This document shows, in pieces, positions 18,419-26,793 of a DNA stretch of 64,000 nucleotides. Made by a program: the position numbers and the translations under genes. Source of the stretch: Kribbella pratensis (GTDB taxonomy: Bacteria; Actinomycetota; Actinomycetes; Propionibacteriales; Kribbellaceae); the NCBI RefSeq assembly GCF_004365355.1, contig NZ_SODP01000001.1:1247473-1311472 (forward strand), written 5' to 3'. Below the pieces are notes generated by a model. It ran no database searches, was not told where the DNA came from, and saw only the letters and a list, made by a program, of their open reading frames with translations. Each line of letters begins with the position of its first letter. Position 1 is the stretch's first letter.

Positions 18419-19609
18419 GTGGTGTGTCCGCGCTGCAGCTCTGACGTCCCCGAGGTCTCGCATTTCTGTCACCACTGTGGCAACGACATGCGGACCGGGG
18501 ATGCCGAGCGCAAGAAGGCGTACGCCGCCAGGCCTGATGAGCCGGTGGCGTCGTTCCGACTGGTCTCGACGATCATGCCCCAGGGGTCCGGCCAGCAGCC
18601 GTACACCTACAAGGTCGCGCTCGGCATCGCCCTGCTGCTGACCGTGGTGACGGCCGCGCTGGGCGCGCTGCCGGTGGCGATCATGATCGCGGCCTTCGCC
18701 ATCCCGATCGTCTACATCATCTACTTGTACGACGTGAACCTCTGGGAGGACGAGCCGATCCCGGTGGTCGCCGCGGCCTTCGTGCTGACCGGCGTACTCG
18801 CGGCTGTCTTCACCTGGCTGTGGAAGGACAAGCTGGCGCTCTCGCTGGACACCATCGGCGGCAACAGCGCCGGTCCGTCCGGGCGTGACCTGCTGATCCT
18901 GTTGTTGCTTGTGCCGGTGGTCTCGGAGCTCATCCGGCAGATCGGCCCGCTCTACCTGGCCTCGCGGCCGCGGTACGACGACCTGATGGACGGCTTCACC
19001 TTCGGTGTGGTGGCCGGTGTCGGCTACGCCTGCTTCGAGACGCTGGTGCTGCACTGGGGCTGGATCAGCGGCGGCTTCGCCGGTCCGGGCAGCAGTGCCG
19101 GCACGTGGATCTCGATTGTCTTGTTGCACGGCTTCATCAAGCCGCTGGTGTACGGCTCGGCGACCGGTCTGGCCGGTGCGGAGTTCTCCGGCCTCGGCGA
19201 GGGGTACGACGGGTTCACACCGCGCTGGGTGGCCGGTCTGCTCCAGGCGATGGTGGTGAACGCGCTCTTCCAGGGCGGTGTCTACCTGCTCGGCTTCGTC
19301 GGCGGACACGGCTCGACGATCGGCTCGATCCTCGGTGTGGTCTGGGGCCTGCTGCTGCTCGGCGCGCTGATCATCCGGGTGCGGACCGTGCTCCACAAGG
19401 GCCTGCTCGAGGCTGCACTCGAGTCGGCCGCGCGGGGCGGCTCCAACCACGCGTCGGGCGACATGGCGTTCTGCTCGCGCTGTGAGATGCCGCTGCTCCC
19501 GCAGTCCGACTTCTGCTCCGCCTGTGGCAACTCGGTGCGCTCCGTGCCGAAGTCCGCCCGCGGGGTATCCGCACCGACCGCCGCGACGACTGGGGAGACG
19601 CAGGCATGA
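18419..19609 (+). CDS. PrsW-like membrane protein with zinc ribbons at both ends
   Basis: Integral membrane protein, 396 residues, with about eight hydrophobic segments between two CxxC...CxxC zinc ribbons: CPRC/CHHC near residues 3-20 and CSRC/CSAC near the C-terminus (about 356-375). The core resembles PrsW-type intramembrane proteases. GVGYACFETL matches motif 2 (aromatic-xxx-E) and LLHGFIKP matches motif 3 His. Motif 1, normally EExxK, reads VVSELIRQ, with one Glu and the Lys changed, so protease activity is doubtful. GTG 18419 has a purine-rich ribosome site. The stop overlaps the next start (ATGA), making it the first gene of the group that follows. Confidence 0.75.
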   Translation: MVCPRCSSDVPEVSHFCHHCGNDMRTGDAERKKAYAARPDEPVASFRLVSTIMPQGSGQQPYTYKVALGIALLLTVVTAALGALPVAIMIAAFAIPIVYIIYLYDVNLWEDEPIPVVAAAFVLTGVLAAVFTWLWKDKLALSLDTIGGNSAGPSGRDLLILLLLVPVVSELIRQIGPLYLASRPRYDDLMDGFTFGVVAGVGYACFETLVLHWGWISGGFAGPGSSAGTWISIVLLHGFIKPLVYGSATGLAGAEFSGLGEGYDGFTPRWVAGLLQAMVVNALFQGGVYLLGFVGGHGSTIGSILGVVWGLLLLGALIIRVRTVLHKGLLEAALESAARGGSNHASGDMAFCSRCEMPLLPQSDFCSACGNSVRSVPKSARGVSAPTAATTGETQA

Positions 19610-20679
19610 GCAACCAGCAGCCGCCGTACGGCGGTGGCCAGGGCGGACAGCAGCCGTACGGAGGCCGGCCGGGCCAGACTGGTCAGCCTGGTCAGCCTGG
19701 TCAGCCTGGTCAGCAGCCGGGCGGGCAGCCTGGGTATGGCCCGCCGCCCGGGTACGGCCAGCCGCAGGGCCAGCCTGGATACGGGCAGCCGCCGCAGGGA
19801 CAGCCCGGCTACGGGCGTCCGCCGCAGCCGCCGCAGCCGCCGTACCCGCCGCAGGGCCAGCCGCCGCAGCAGGGTCAGCCTCCTCAGCCGGGCCAGCCGC
19901 CGCAGCAGGGCTACCCGGGGCAGCAGCAGTACCCCCAGCAACAGGGTTACCCCGGTCAGCAGCAGTACCAGCAGGGGTATCCGGGCCAGCAGCCGCAGTA
20001 CGGCGGCCAGCAGCCATGGGCTCAGTACAGCCAGCAGCCGCGGCGCAAGGGCGGTGGCAGCAAGACCCTGCTGATCGCCGGTGGCGCGTTCGCCGTGGTC
20101 GCGGTCATCGGCGTCGTACTGGCGCTCGTCTTCAAGGGTGACGACAAGAAGGCCGACCCGAGCCCGACGCCGACCTCCCAGCCGACGACCGGCCAGAGCA
20201 CCCAGCCGACGAACGTCGACGAGGGCATCGAGGTCTCCCAGGGCGTCTACGTGAAGCCGCAGCCGGGCTACATCCGCAAGAGCCTGGACGGGTTCGACGG
20301 TGTGTACCTGCTCAAGCAGGGTGAGGCGTACTTCATGGTCGACGCGTGGAAGGCCGCGGCCGACGAGAACACCGACACCGTGCTGCCGAAGCTGCTGAAC
20401 GCCGAGACCAAGGACCTGTCCTCGGTGAAGACCGGTCAGCCGAAGGTGACCAAGCCCGGGCCGGACGACAAGACTCCGGTCAAGGTCGTCACCACGCAGA
20501 ACTTCAGCGCGATCTCCAGCAGCCAGAACGGCAGCATCCCGGTGGTCGGCTTCGTCGGCGTGATCGAGCGCAACGACGGCGTGATCACGATCGTCCGGGT
20601 GTACGGGCGAAAGGACAAGGTCGCGACGATCCAGACGGACTCGGACGCGATGTTGTTGTCGGTGGTCAAGAGTCAGTGA
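19606..20679 (+). CDS. Gln/Pro/Gly-rich single-pass membrane protein (paralogue 1 of 3)
   Basis: Unrecognised function, 357 residues. Residues 1-145 are built of QPG, PGYGQP and GQQQY repeats, likely cytoplasmic and disordered. A basic patch RRKGGGSK precedes one membrane helix (LLIAGGAFAVVAVIGVVLAL, about 151-170). A Thr/Pro-rich spacer then leads to an extracellular domain of ~150 residues starting GIEVSQGVYVKPQPGYI. The domain contains EAYFMVDAWKA and ends with SDAMLLSVVKSQ. It shares architecture and these landmarks with the next two proteins. It overlaps the PrsW-like gene by four bases and the next gene by four bases (GTGA). Confidence 0.75.
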   Translation: MSNQQPPYGGGQGGQQPYGGRPGQTGQPGQPGQPGQQPGGQPGYGPPPGYGQPQGQPGYGQPPQGQPGYGRPPQPPQPPYPPQGQPPQQGQPPQPGQPPQQGYPGQQQYPQQQGYPGQQQYQQGYPGQQPQYGGQQPWAQYSQQPRRKGGGSKTLLIAGGAFAVVAVIGVVLALVFKGDDKKADPSPTPTSQPTTGQSTQPTNVDEGIEVSQGVYVKPQPGYIRKSLDGFDGVYLLKQGEAYFMVDAWKAAADENTDTVLPKLLNAETKDLSSVKTGQPKVTKPGPDDKTPVKVVTTQNFSAISSSQNGSIPVVGFVGVIERNDGVITIVRVYGRKDKVATIQTDSDAMLLSVVKSQ

Positions 20680-21554
20680 GCGGAAAACGCGACAAGGGTT
20701 CCAGCACCAACCCCTGGGTCAACCAGCCCGGGCCGGAGGCTGACGACACCGAGCCGGAGGAGCAGCTCCCGCCGTCGCCGTGGAATCTCGAGGTGCCACC
20801 ACCACCGTCGCCGTGGGGCGGCGGTGGTGCACCTGGTCCGGGACCAGGTCCGGCTACGGAGACGTCGTCGGCCTGGGGTGAGAACGTCGGGCCGCCGTCG
20901 CTGCGGCGCCCGCCGCCGGAGAAGAAGCGCGGCATCCCGCCGCTGCTGATTCCGGTCGGCGCCGGTCTGATCGTCGTTGCGCTGGTAGCCGTCGCGCTGG
21001 TGCTGCTGTCCGGCGGTGGCGACGACAAGGCCGATCCGACGCCGAGTACGCCGGTGGGTACGCCGACCGCGCCGAAGTCGTCGTACCAGCCGCCGCCGAA
21101 TGCGATACCGGTCGGCTTCGGTGTCTCGATCGTCCCGGTGCAGGGCTGGAGCCTGTACACCAAGGAGACGCAGGGCAAGCAGGTCGCGACGTATCCGCCG
21201 AACGACAGCGTGCACGCGCGGGCGTTCCTGTGGGTGCGGCAGAAGCAGAACGTCACCGCTCAGGCGTACCTGCTCGGGATCGTCGAGGGCGAGACCGAGG
21301 AAGAGGTCGCGCAGCTCGGCAACGTACGGAACCTGCCGTGCCCGAAGGACGTCTTGGTGGAGTGCGTCGCGATCGACTACACCTCCACGGCCAAGGAGAA
21401 CGGCGCGGACGTGAAGGTCCAGGGCTCGGTCGAGGTGTACCGGCGCAAGGACAACGTGGTCACCGCACTGGACTTTCGGACCCGGGTCGACTTCGCCCAG
21501 AAGGCCGAGGCGGACGCCGCGATCATGAAGAAGTCCGTGATCGACAGCCTGTGA
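20676..21554 (+). CDS. Pro-rich single-pass membrane protein (paralogue 2 of 3)
   Basis: Unrecognised function, 292 residues. The first ~90 residues are Pro/Gly-rich with two PPSPW motifs; basic PPEKKRG leads into a membrane helix (PLLIPVGAGLIVVALVAVAL, about 89-108). The extracellular domain starts with IPVGFGVSIVPVQGWSLY and includes HARAFLWVRQKQ. Two Cys (CPKDVLVEC) may form a disulfide. It ends in DAAIMKKSVIDSL. The GTG start at 20676 overlaps the upstream stop, so translation is coupled; longer upstream reading in this frame is a shadow of the previous gene. Confidence 0.75.
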   Translation: MSGKRDKGSSTNPWVNQPGPEADDTEPEEQLPPSPWNLEVPPPPSPWGGGGAPGPGPGPATETSSAWGENVGPPSLRRPPPEKKRGIPPLLIPVGAGLIVVALVAVALVLLSGGGDDKADPTPSTPVGTPTAPKSSYQPPPNAIPVGFGVSIVPVQGWSLYTKETQGKQVATYPPNDSVHARAFLWVRQKQNVTAQAYLLGIVEGETEEEVAQLGNVRNLPCPKDVLVECVAIDYTSTAKENGADVKVQGSVEVYRRKDNVVTALDFRTRVDFAQKAEADAAIMKKSVIDSL

Positions 21555-21585
21555 CGAACCACCGGAACTACCGCGAGGAAACACT

Positions 21586-22431
21586 ATGAGTCAGCCGTAC
21601 GGTCCGCCCCCGGGCCCGCCGCCCGCACCTGCTCCCGCTCCTGGTGGTTGGGGAACCGCTGGGCCGGGTACGGCGCCTGGCGGCTGGGGACCGGCGGGGG
21701 CCGGCGGTGCTGGTGGTGGGCGTCCTGGCGGTGGTTGGGGGCCGGGGCCGCAGCGGCCGCATCAGCCGCCGAAGTCGAACCGTACGGCGTGGATCATCAT
21801 GGCCGGTGCGATCGTCGCGGTGCTGCTGGTCGCGACCGGTGTGGTGCTGCTGGTGAACGGCAGCGGCAAGGACAAGCCGGTGAGCCAGCAGACGCCCGAC
21901 CCGGTCGGCACGCTGTACACGCCGTCGCCGACTCCGACGCCGAACGACTCCAAGGGACCGAACGACGTCGGTGTCGAGGTTGGCTGGGGGATCTGGTTCA
22001 CCCCGTCCAAGGGCTGGCTGAAGTCGCCTGACAAGAGCTACTCCGGGCAGAACTGGATCCTGCAGCAGTTCAACGCTCGCGGCCTGATCGACGGGTACTA
22101 CTGGGTCCGGCAGACCGAGCTGTACGACGCCAAGGGCTTCGCCGAGCACCTCGTCGACATCGAGTCGGCCAGCTACCAGGGCGTGAAGATCGGCAAGACC
22201 GTGGCCTGCCGGACCCCGAACCCGAACATCACGGCTTGCTACGCGGTCCAGTACAACGGCACCTACGTGACCAAGACCGGCGCGAAGATCGCGATGAGGG
22301 GCTTCGTCACCGCCTACCAGGACAAGTTCAAGCGCGTCACCGCCACCGACGCAGCCCTGGAGGCAAGGGTCTACGCCCGCCGCGTCAACGAACTCATCTA
22401 CATGAACAACAGCGTCATCAAAAGCTTCTAG
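21586..22431 (+). CDS. Pro/Gly-rich single-pass membrane protein (paralogue 3 of 3)
   Basis: Unrecognised function, 281 residues. The disordered N-terminus (PPPGPPPAPAPAPGG and WG-rich repeats) is followed by a membrane helix near residues 66-85. The extracellular domain begins VGVEVGWGIWFTPSKGWLKS, has DGYYWVRQTEL in the middle and ends VNELIYMNNSVIKSF, matching landmarks of paralogues 1 and 2. Two Cys (ACRTPNPNITAC) may pair. It lies 31 bases after paralogue 2 with an intervening GAGGAAA ribosome site. The 263-base gap after it holds repeats and a terminator. Confidence 0.75.
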   Translation: MSQPYGPPPGPPPAPAPAPGGWGTAGPGTAPGGWGPAGAGGAGGGRPGGGWGPGPQRPHQPPKSNRTAWIIMAGAIVAVLLVATGVVLLVNGSGKDKPVSQQTPDPVGTLYTPSPTPTPNDSKGPNDVGVEVGWGIWFTPSKGWLKSPDKSYSGQNWILQQFNARGLIDGYYWVRQTELYDAKGFAEHLVDIESASYQGVKIGKTVACRTPNPNITACYAVQYNGTYVTKTGAKIAMRGFVTAYQDKFKRVTATDAALEARVYARRVNELIYMNNSVIKSF

Positions 22432-22458
22432 CCCCACCCTGGGCGGGCTTGCGCGCCA

Positions 22459-22542
22459 GCCACGGGCGGGGCAGCCGCCTCCCGCCACGGGCGGGCTACG
22501 CCGCCTCCGCCACGGGCGGGCACACCGCCTCCGCCACGGGGG
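22459..22542 (+). repeat. GC-rich ~25-bp tandem repeat, about 3.3 copies
   Basis: Units beginning GCCACGGGCGGG and ending CCGCCTCC start at 22459, 22484, 22509 and 22533 (partial). Periods are 25, 25 and 24 bases. Each unit contains GGCGG and CCGCC and so can fold. The repeat is non-coding, between paralogue 3 and the terminator before uvrB. Confidence 0.8.
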
Positions 22543-22612
22543 CTAGGCCATGACCCACCACGTGCGGGGCTTGCGCCGCCTCCCACCGCGAGGCGGGGCT
22601 TGCGTCTACTTC

Positions 22613-22646
22613 CACCCGCCGAGCGGAGCGAGGCGGGTGTGTTTTT
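22613..22646 (+). terminator. Intrinsic terminator before uvrB
   Basis: CACCCGCC (22613-22620) pairs with GGCGGGTG (22632-22639) around loop GAGCGGAGCGA, followed by TGTTTTT. It closes the transcript of the three-paralogue group. The same loop core, inverted, occurs in a hairpin at 30671-30701. Confidence 0.85.
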
Positions 22647-22673
22647 GGGGTTCTGACCTGGGGTTTTTAGAAA

Positions 22674-22696
22674 CTGTCGGAGTGGGGCCGTACGGT
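22674..22696 (+). promoter_or_regulatory. RecA-independent DNA-damage-type promoter of uvrB
   Basis: CTGTCGGAG at 22674-22682 is followed after eight bases by TACGGT at 22691-22696. This matches seven of nine positions of the mycobacterial PafBC/RecA_ND motif tTGTCRgtg with the exact N8 spacing to TAnnnT. The ATG at 22704 lies seven bases after the -10 box. Confidence 0.7.
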
Positions 22697-22703
22697 GGAG
22701 GGC

Positions 22704-24809
22704 ATGAGACAGGTCTCGGATCTCCAGCGTATGGTCGCCCCGCTGAAGGTGGTGTCGGATTTCGATCCGGCGGGTGACCAACCGGCTGCGATCGCGGACC
22801 TGGAGCGGCGGATCAACGCCGGCGAGCAGGACGTCGTACTACTGGGCGCCACCGGTACGGGTAAGACCGCGACGATCGCGTGGCTGGCCGAGAAGATCCA
22901 GCGTCCGATGCTGATCCTGCAGCCGAACAAGACGCTCGCCGCCCAGTTCGCGAACGAGTTGCGCCAGTTCTTCCCCGCCAACGCCGTCGAGTACTTCGTG
23001 TCGTACTACGACTACTACCAGCCCGAGGCGTATGTACCGCAGACGGACACCTACATCGAGAAGGACTCCTCGATCAACGAGGAGGTCGAGCGCCTCCGCC
23101 ACTCCGCGACCTGGTCGCTGCTGACCCGCCGCGACGTGATCGTGGTCGCGACCGTGTCCTGCATCTACGGCCTGGGCTCCGCCGACGAGTACCTGAACCG
23201 CATGATCCACGTGAAGGTCGGCGCCGAGATGGACCGCGACGGCCTGCTCCGCAAGCTCGTCGGCGTGCAGTACGCGCGCAACGACCTGGCCGGTACCCGC
23301 GGCACGTTCCGGGTCCGCGGCGACACGCTCGAGGTCTTCCCGGTCTACCAGGAGCTCGCCGTCCGGGTGGAGTTCTTCGGCGACGAGATCGAGCGCGTGA
23401 TGACGCTGCACCCGCTGACCGGCGAGGTCATCAGCGAGGAGGACGAGGTCTACATCGGCGCCGCCACGCACTACGTGACCGCGCCGGAGCGGATGGAGCG
23501 CGCGATCACCTCGATCGAGGCCGAGCTGGAGGAGCGGCTGGCCGAGCTCGAGCGCAACGGGCAGCTGCTCGAAGCCCAGCGGCTCCGGATGCGTACGACG
23601 TACGACATCGAGATGATGCGCCAGATCGGGACCTGCTCGGGGATCGAGAACTACTCGCGGCACACCGACGGCCGGGAGGCCGGGACGGCGCCGCACTGCC
23701 TGCTCGACTACTTCCCCGAGGACTTCCTGCTGGTCATCGACGAGTCGCACGTGACCGTCCCGCAGATCGGCGGGATGTACGAGGGCGACATGTCCCGCAA
23801 GCGGACCCTGGTCGAGCACGGGTTCCGGCTGCCGTCGGCGATGGACAACCGGCCGCTGCGCTGGGAGGAGTTCCTCGAGCGGATCGGCCAGACCGTCTAC
23901 CTGTCCGCGACCCCGGGGCAGTACGAGCAGGACAAGTCCGACGGGTTCGTCGAGCAGATCATCCGGCCGACCGGTCTGGTCGACCCCGAGGTGATCGTGA
24001 AGCCGACCAAGGGCCAGATCGACGACCTGATCCACGAGATCCGGCTCCGCGTCGAGCGGAACGAGCGGGTCCTGGTCACCACGCTGACCAAGAAGATGTC
24101 CGAGGATCTCACCGACTACCTGCTCGAGATGGGCATCCGGACGAGGTACCTGCACAGCGAGGTCGACACGCTCCGCCGGGTCGAGCTGCTGCGCGAGCTC
24201 CGGATGGGTGAGTACGACGTCCTCGTCGGCATCAACCTGCTGCGTGAGGGCCTCGACCTGCCCGAGGTGTCGCTGGTGGCGATCCTCGATGCGGACAAGG
24301 AAGGGTTCCTGCGGTCGGGCCGCTCGCTGATCCAGACCATCGGCCGTGCGGCGCGAAACGTGTCCGGTCAGGTGTTCATGTACGCCGACAAGATCACCCC
24401 GTCGATGGAGCAGGCGATCGACGAGACCAACCGGCGGCGTGCGAAGCAGATCGCCTACAACGAGGCGCACGGCGTCGACCCGCAGCCGCTGCGGAAGAAG
24501 ATCGCCGACATCACCGACATGCTCGCCCGCGAGGACGCCGACACCGCCGAACTGCTGGGCTCCGGCCGCACGCAGTCCCGCGGCAAGGCTCCGGTCCCCG
24601 GTGGCGGCAAGGCGAAGGCCGGCGAGAAGGCGAAGGAACTGGCCGGCGGCCTGCCGTCGTCCGACCTTGCCGATCTGATCCAGCAGCTCACCGACCAGAT
24701 GCACAACGCCGCCGCCGAGCTCCAGTTCGAGGTCGCCGCCCGCTACCGCGACGAGATCTCCGAGCTCAAGAAGGAGCTCCGCCAGATGACCAACGCCGGC
24801 GCCAAGTAG
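22704..24809 (+). CDS. uvrB: Excinuclease ABC subunit B
   Basis: Damage-verification helicase of nucleotide excision repair, about 701 residues. Walker [20 protein letters not shown] lies near residue 47. The beta-hairpin region is [20 protein letters not shown], the DEAD-like motif is DESH, and helicase motif VI is [13 protein letters not shown] domain ([20 protein letters not shown]) near the C-terminus binds UvrA or UvrC. I prefer ATG 22704, seven bases after the -10 box; an in-frame GTG at 22695 lies inside that box. It completes the conserved polA-rpsA-coaE-uvrB series. Confidence 0.98.
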   Translation: MRQVSDLQRMVAPLKVVSDFDPAGDQPAAIADLERRINAGEQDVVLLGATGTGKTATIAWLAEKIQRPMLILQPNKTLAAQFANELRQFFPANAVEYFVSYYDYYQPEAYVPQTDTYIEKDSSINEEVERLRHSATWSLLTRRDVIVVATVSCIYGLGSADEYLNRMIHVKVGAEMDRDGLLRKLVGVQYARNDLAGTRGTFRVRGDTLEVFPVYQELAVRVEFFGDEIERVMTLHPLTGEVISEEDEVYIGAATHYVTAPERMERAITSIEAELEERLAELERNGQLLEAQRLRMRTTYDIEMMRQIGTCSGIENYSRHTDGREAGTAPHCLLDYFPEDFLLVIDESHVTVPQIGGMYEGDMSRKRTLVEHGFRLPSAMDNRPLRWEEFLERIGQTVYLSATPGQYEQDKSDGFVEQIIRPTGLVDPEVIVKPTKGQIDDLIHEIRLRVERNERVLVTTLTKKMSEDLTDYLLEMGIRTRYLHSEVDTLRRVELLRELRMGEYDVLVGINLLREGLDLPEVSLVAILDADKEGFLRSGRSLIQTIGRAARNVSGQVFMYADKITPSMEQAIDETNRRRAKQIAYNEAHGVDPQPLRKKIADITDMLAREDADTAELLGSGRTQSRGKAPVPGGGKAKAGEKAKELAGGLPSSDLADLIQQLTDQMHNAAAELQFEVAARYRDEISELKKELRQMTNAGAK

Positions 24810-24817
24810 CCCCGGAC

Positions 24818-24856
24818 CGTCGTACGCCGGCTCTCTCAGCTCCGGCGTACGACGGT
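24818..24856 (+). terminator. Bidirectional terminator between uvrB and nitrilase
   Basis: CCGTCGTACGCCGG (24818-24831) and CCGGCGTACGACGG (24843-24856) form a perfect 14-base stem with an 11-base loop. The right arm lies inside the last codons of the converging nitrilase gene, whose stop is in the loop. Confidence 0.85.
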
Positions 24857-25723
24857 GTGGCGCGGCGTCTCGTCCACCGTCAGGGTGAAGATGTCCGGCC
24901 GCGCGTAGTGGCCGACCGAGTCGAAATCGAAGTACTCGCGATCCAGCTCGGCCAGGTCCAGCTCCGCGAGCAGGACACCTTCCTGGGCGCGGAGCGGGCC
25001 GGCGAGGATATCGCCCAGCGGGGAGATGATCGTGCTGCCGCCGTTGATGAGGATGGTGTCGCCATCGGTCAGATACTGGTTCGCGCTGATGACGAAGCAC
25101 CGGCCCTCGAGCGCGATGTGACGCATGGTTGCCTGCCACTGGTCGCGGTCGTCAACTGTGGGCGCGCACCAGATCTGCACACCCTTCGCGTACATGGACT
25201 GCCGGAAGAGCGGCATGTAGTTCTCCCAGCAGATCGCCGCGCCGAGGACGCCGAGGTCTGTCTCGACGGCAGGCATCGTCGAACCGTCGCCCTGCCCCCA
25301 CAGGTACCGCTCGGCCGCGGTCGGCATCAGCTTCCGGTGATGCGCCACCAATCCGCGGCGAGGGTCGATGAATACGGCCGTGCAATACAGCGTCCCGCCA
25401 TCGCGCTCGATCACGCCGACGACGACGTGGACGCCAAGCTCCGCCGCCAGCTCGGCAAGCCGGGCGGTCTCAGGTCCGTCGAGTCGTACGGCGGCCTCGC
25501 GATACCGGCGGAACAGCTCCCGCCCCTCCGGCGACCGCGACCCCACGGTGATCCCGAAGTCGAACCCCTTCGGGTACCCGCCGAGGAAGGCCTCCGGCAA
25601 CACGATCAGCCGAGCACCGCCCGCGGCCGCCTCCCGGATGTAGTGCTCTGCCTTGACGAGTGTCGCGGGTGTGTCGAAGAGCGTCGATCCCGCCTGGACC
25701 GCAGCGACCACAACAGGAGCCAT
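24836..25723 (-). CDS. Nitrilase (carbon-nitrogen hydrolase)
   Basis: Predicted thiol hydrolase turning a nitrile into the acid and ammonia, 295 residues. The Glu-Lys-Cys triad is visible: Glu in IVLPEAFLGGYPKG (about residue 44), Lys in HHRKLMPTAAERYLW (about 129) and Cys in GAAICWENYMPLFRQS (about 164). ICWENYMP is typical of true nitrilases rather than amidases. Length is a little short of the 330-350 usual for nitrilases, with a trimmed C-terminal tail. ATG 25723 begins the conserved VVVAAVQAGS strand. It is divergent from the VOC gene. Confidence 0.9.
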   Translation of the reverse strand: MAPVVVAAVQAGSTLFDTPATLVKAEHYIREAAAGGARLIVLPEAFLGGYPKGFDFGITVGSRSPEGRELFRRYREAAVRLDGPETARLAELAAELGVHVVVGVIERDGGTLYCTAVFIDPRRGLVAHHRKLMPTAAERYLWGQGDGSTMPAVETDLGVLGAAICWENYMPLFRQSMYAKGVQIWCAPTVDDRDQWQATMRHIALEGRCFVISANQYLTDGDTILINGGSTIISPLGDILAGPLRAQEGVLLAELDLAELDREYFDFDSVGHYARPDIFTLTVDETPRHTVVRRS

Positions 25724-25801
25724 GCCGAGCAGCGTACGACGGCGGTACTGTGCGGTGCTGGGGCAGCAGGACACATCAGGGGACATCAGGGGAGGAGACG
25801 C

Positions 25802-26170
25802 ATGCTCGATCATGTGTCGGTGCAGTGTGACGACCTCGGCGCCGCTCGCGAGTTCTACGAGACCGTGCTGGGGCCGCTCGGGATCACGGTGAGCATGGAC
25901 TTCGGTGACGTGCTCGGGATGTCGGGCGCGGACGGCGTACCGAAGTTCTGGCTCGGGAAGCAGACCACGGGTGGAGCCCAGCGGGAGATTCATCTGGCGT
26001 TCACGGCGGCGAACCGGTCGCTCGTCGACACCGTGCATCGGGCGGCGAAGAAGCTGGGTGCGGAGGTGCTGCACGAGCCGAAGGAGTGGCCGGAGTACCA
26101 CCCCGGGTACTACGCCGTGTTCATGCGCGACCCCGACGGCAACAATGTCGAAGTTGTCTCTCACAGCTGA
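25802..26170 (+). CDS. VOC (glyoxalase-like) protein
   Basis: Small metalloenzyme-type fold, 122 residues with two beta-alpha-beta-beta-beta modules. MLDHVSVQCDDLGAAREFYE supplies the first metal-site His4, QREIHLAFTA the second-strand His, and RDPDGNNVEVVSH the C-terminal metal Glu. Related proteins include lactoylglutathione lyases, dioxygenases and antibiotic-resistance proteins, so the reaction is open. It starts after a GGGGAGGAG ribosome site and is closely followed by the YjbR gene. Confidence 0.88.
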   Translation: MLDHVSVQCDDLGAAREFYETVLGPLGITVSMDFGDVLGMSGADGVPKFWLGKQTTGGAQREIHLAFTAANRSLVDTVHRAAKKLGAEVLHEPKEWPEYHPGYYAVFMRDPDGNNVEVVSHS

Positions 26171-26182
26171 CGGAGGCTTGCG

Positions 26183-26542
26183 GTGGCGCGGATGAGCGGC
26201 GACGAGCTCCTCGAGTACTGCCTGGGGAAGCCCGGCGCGTGGCAGGACGAGCCGTGGGACGGCGACGTGGTCGCGAAGGTGGGCGACAAGATCTTCGCGT
26301 TCCTGGGCGGTGGCAGCGGGGTCGGCCTGAAGTGCGGCGCCAACCGGGAGGAGGCCGACGAGTTGGTCGTGACCTACCCGGACGACGTCAGCAAGATGGC
26401 CTACATCGGGCGCTCCGGATGGAACACCGTACGGCTCGGGGGAGCGGTGCCCGACGACGAGATCCTCGAGCTGATCGACACGTCGTACGAGACGATCGTC
26501 GCGAAGCTGCCGAAGAGCAAGCGTCCCGCAGTCGGCGACTGA
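26183..26542 (+). CDS. MmcQ/YjbR family protein
   Basis: Small CyaY-like fold protein, 119 residues, of the MmcQ/YjbR family. Recognisable features are the N-terminal LLEYCLGKPGAWQDEPWDG, the VAKVGDKIFAFLG strand, LKCGANREEADEL and the C-terminal SYETIVAKLPKSKR. Members have been suggested to bind DNA, but no activity is established. Start is GTG 26183 or ATG 26192. It lies 12 bases after the VOC gene and is probably co-transcribed. Confidence 0.88.
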   Translation: MARMSGDELLEYCLGKPGAWQDEPWDGDVVAKVGDKIFAFLGGGSGVGLKCGANREEADELVVTYPDDVSKMAYIGRSGWNTVRLGGAVPDDEILELIDTSYETIVAKLPKSKRPAVGD

Positions 26543-26644
26543 TCACTCGCGGCAACTATTCCCCGAACCGGCTGTGATCATTTCGACGGGCCGACACGGT
26601 CCCGGGGATTTGGCGACTGAGACGTTCACCCGTCACAATGATGG

Positions 26645-26760
26645 TGGAGAAGGGGAGTATTCCTTCGCGGCGGCATCGTCATCACGGTCAAGGGCTTTCG
26701 CCCCGCGCCCGGTGCCCCCGGCTGGACTCACTGGCTGAGTGCAGCGGAAGAGACCTTCGG
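26645..26760 (+). ncRNA. yybP-ykoY manganese riboswitch
   Basis: The conserved 5' box AAGGGGAGTA (26650-26659) and the 3' box AGAGACCTTC (26749-26758) of the yybP-ykoY aptamer are present. GAAGG and CCTTC can close the P1 stem. The element ends 34 bases before a GTG start with GGAGG ribosome site. Known members bind Mn2+ and switch on TerC- or MntP-type metal exporters, which fits the gene behind it. Confidence 0.82.
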
Positions 26761-26793
26761 AGTCGATATTTCATCTGAGCTCCGGAGGATTCT

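Noticed and set aside
19690..20010. Repetitive stretch that could suggest a CRISPR array or satellite
   Set aside because: It encodes in-frame QPG and PGYGQP repeats of a disordered protein tail; there are no regular spacers.
22459..22542. 25-bp repeats as a CRISPR array
   Set aside because: Units are directly adjacent without spacers and no cas genes are nearby.
22839..25139. Reverse-strand open frame opposite uvrB
   Set aside because: Shadow of uvrB; only its beginning borders the real nitrilase gene, in another frame.
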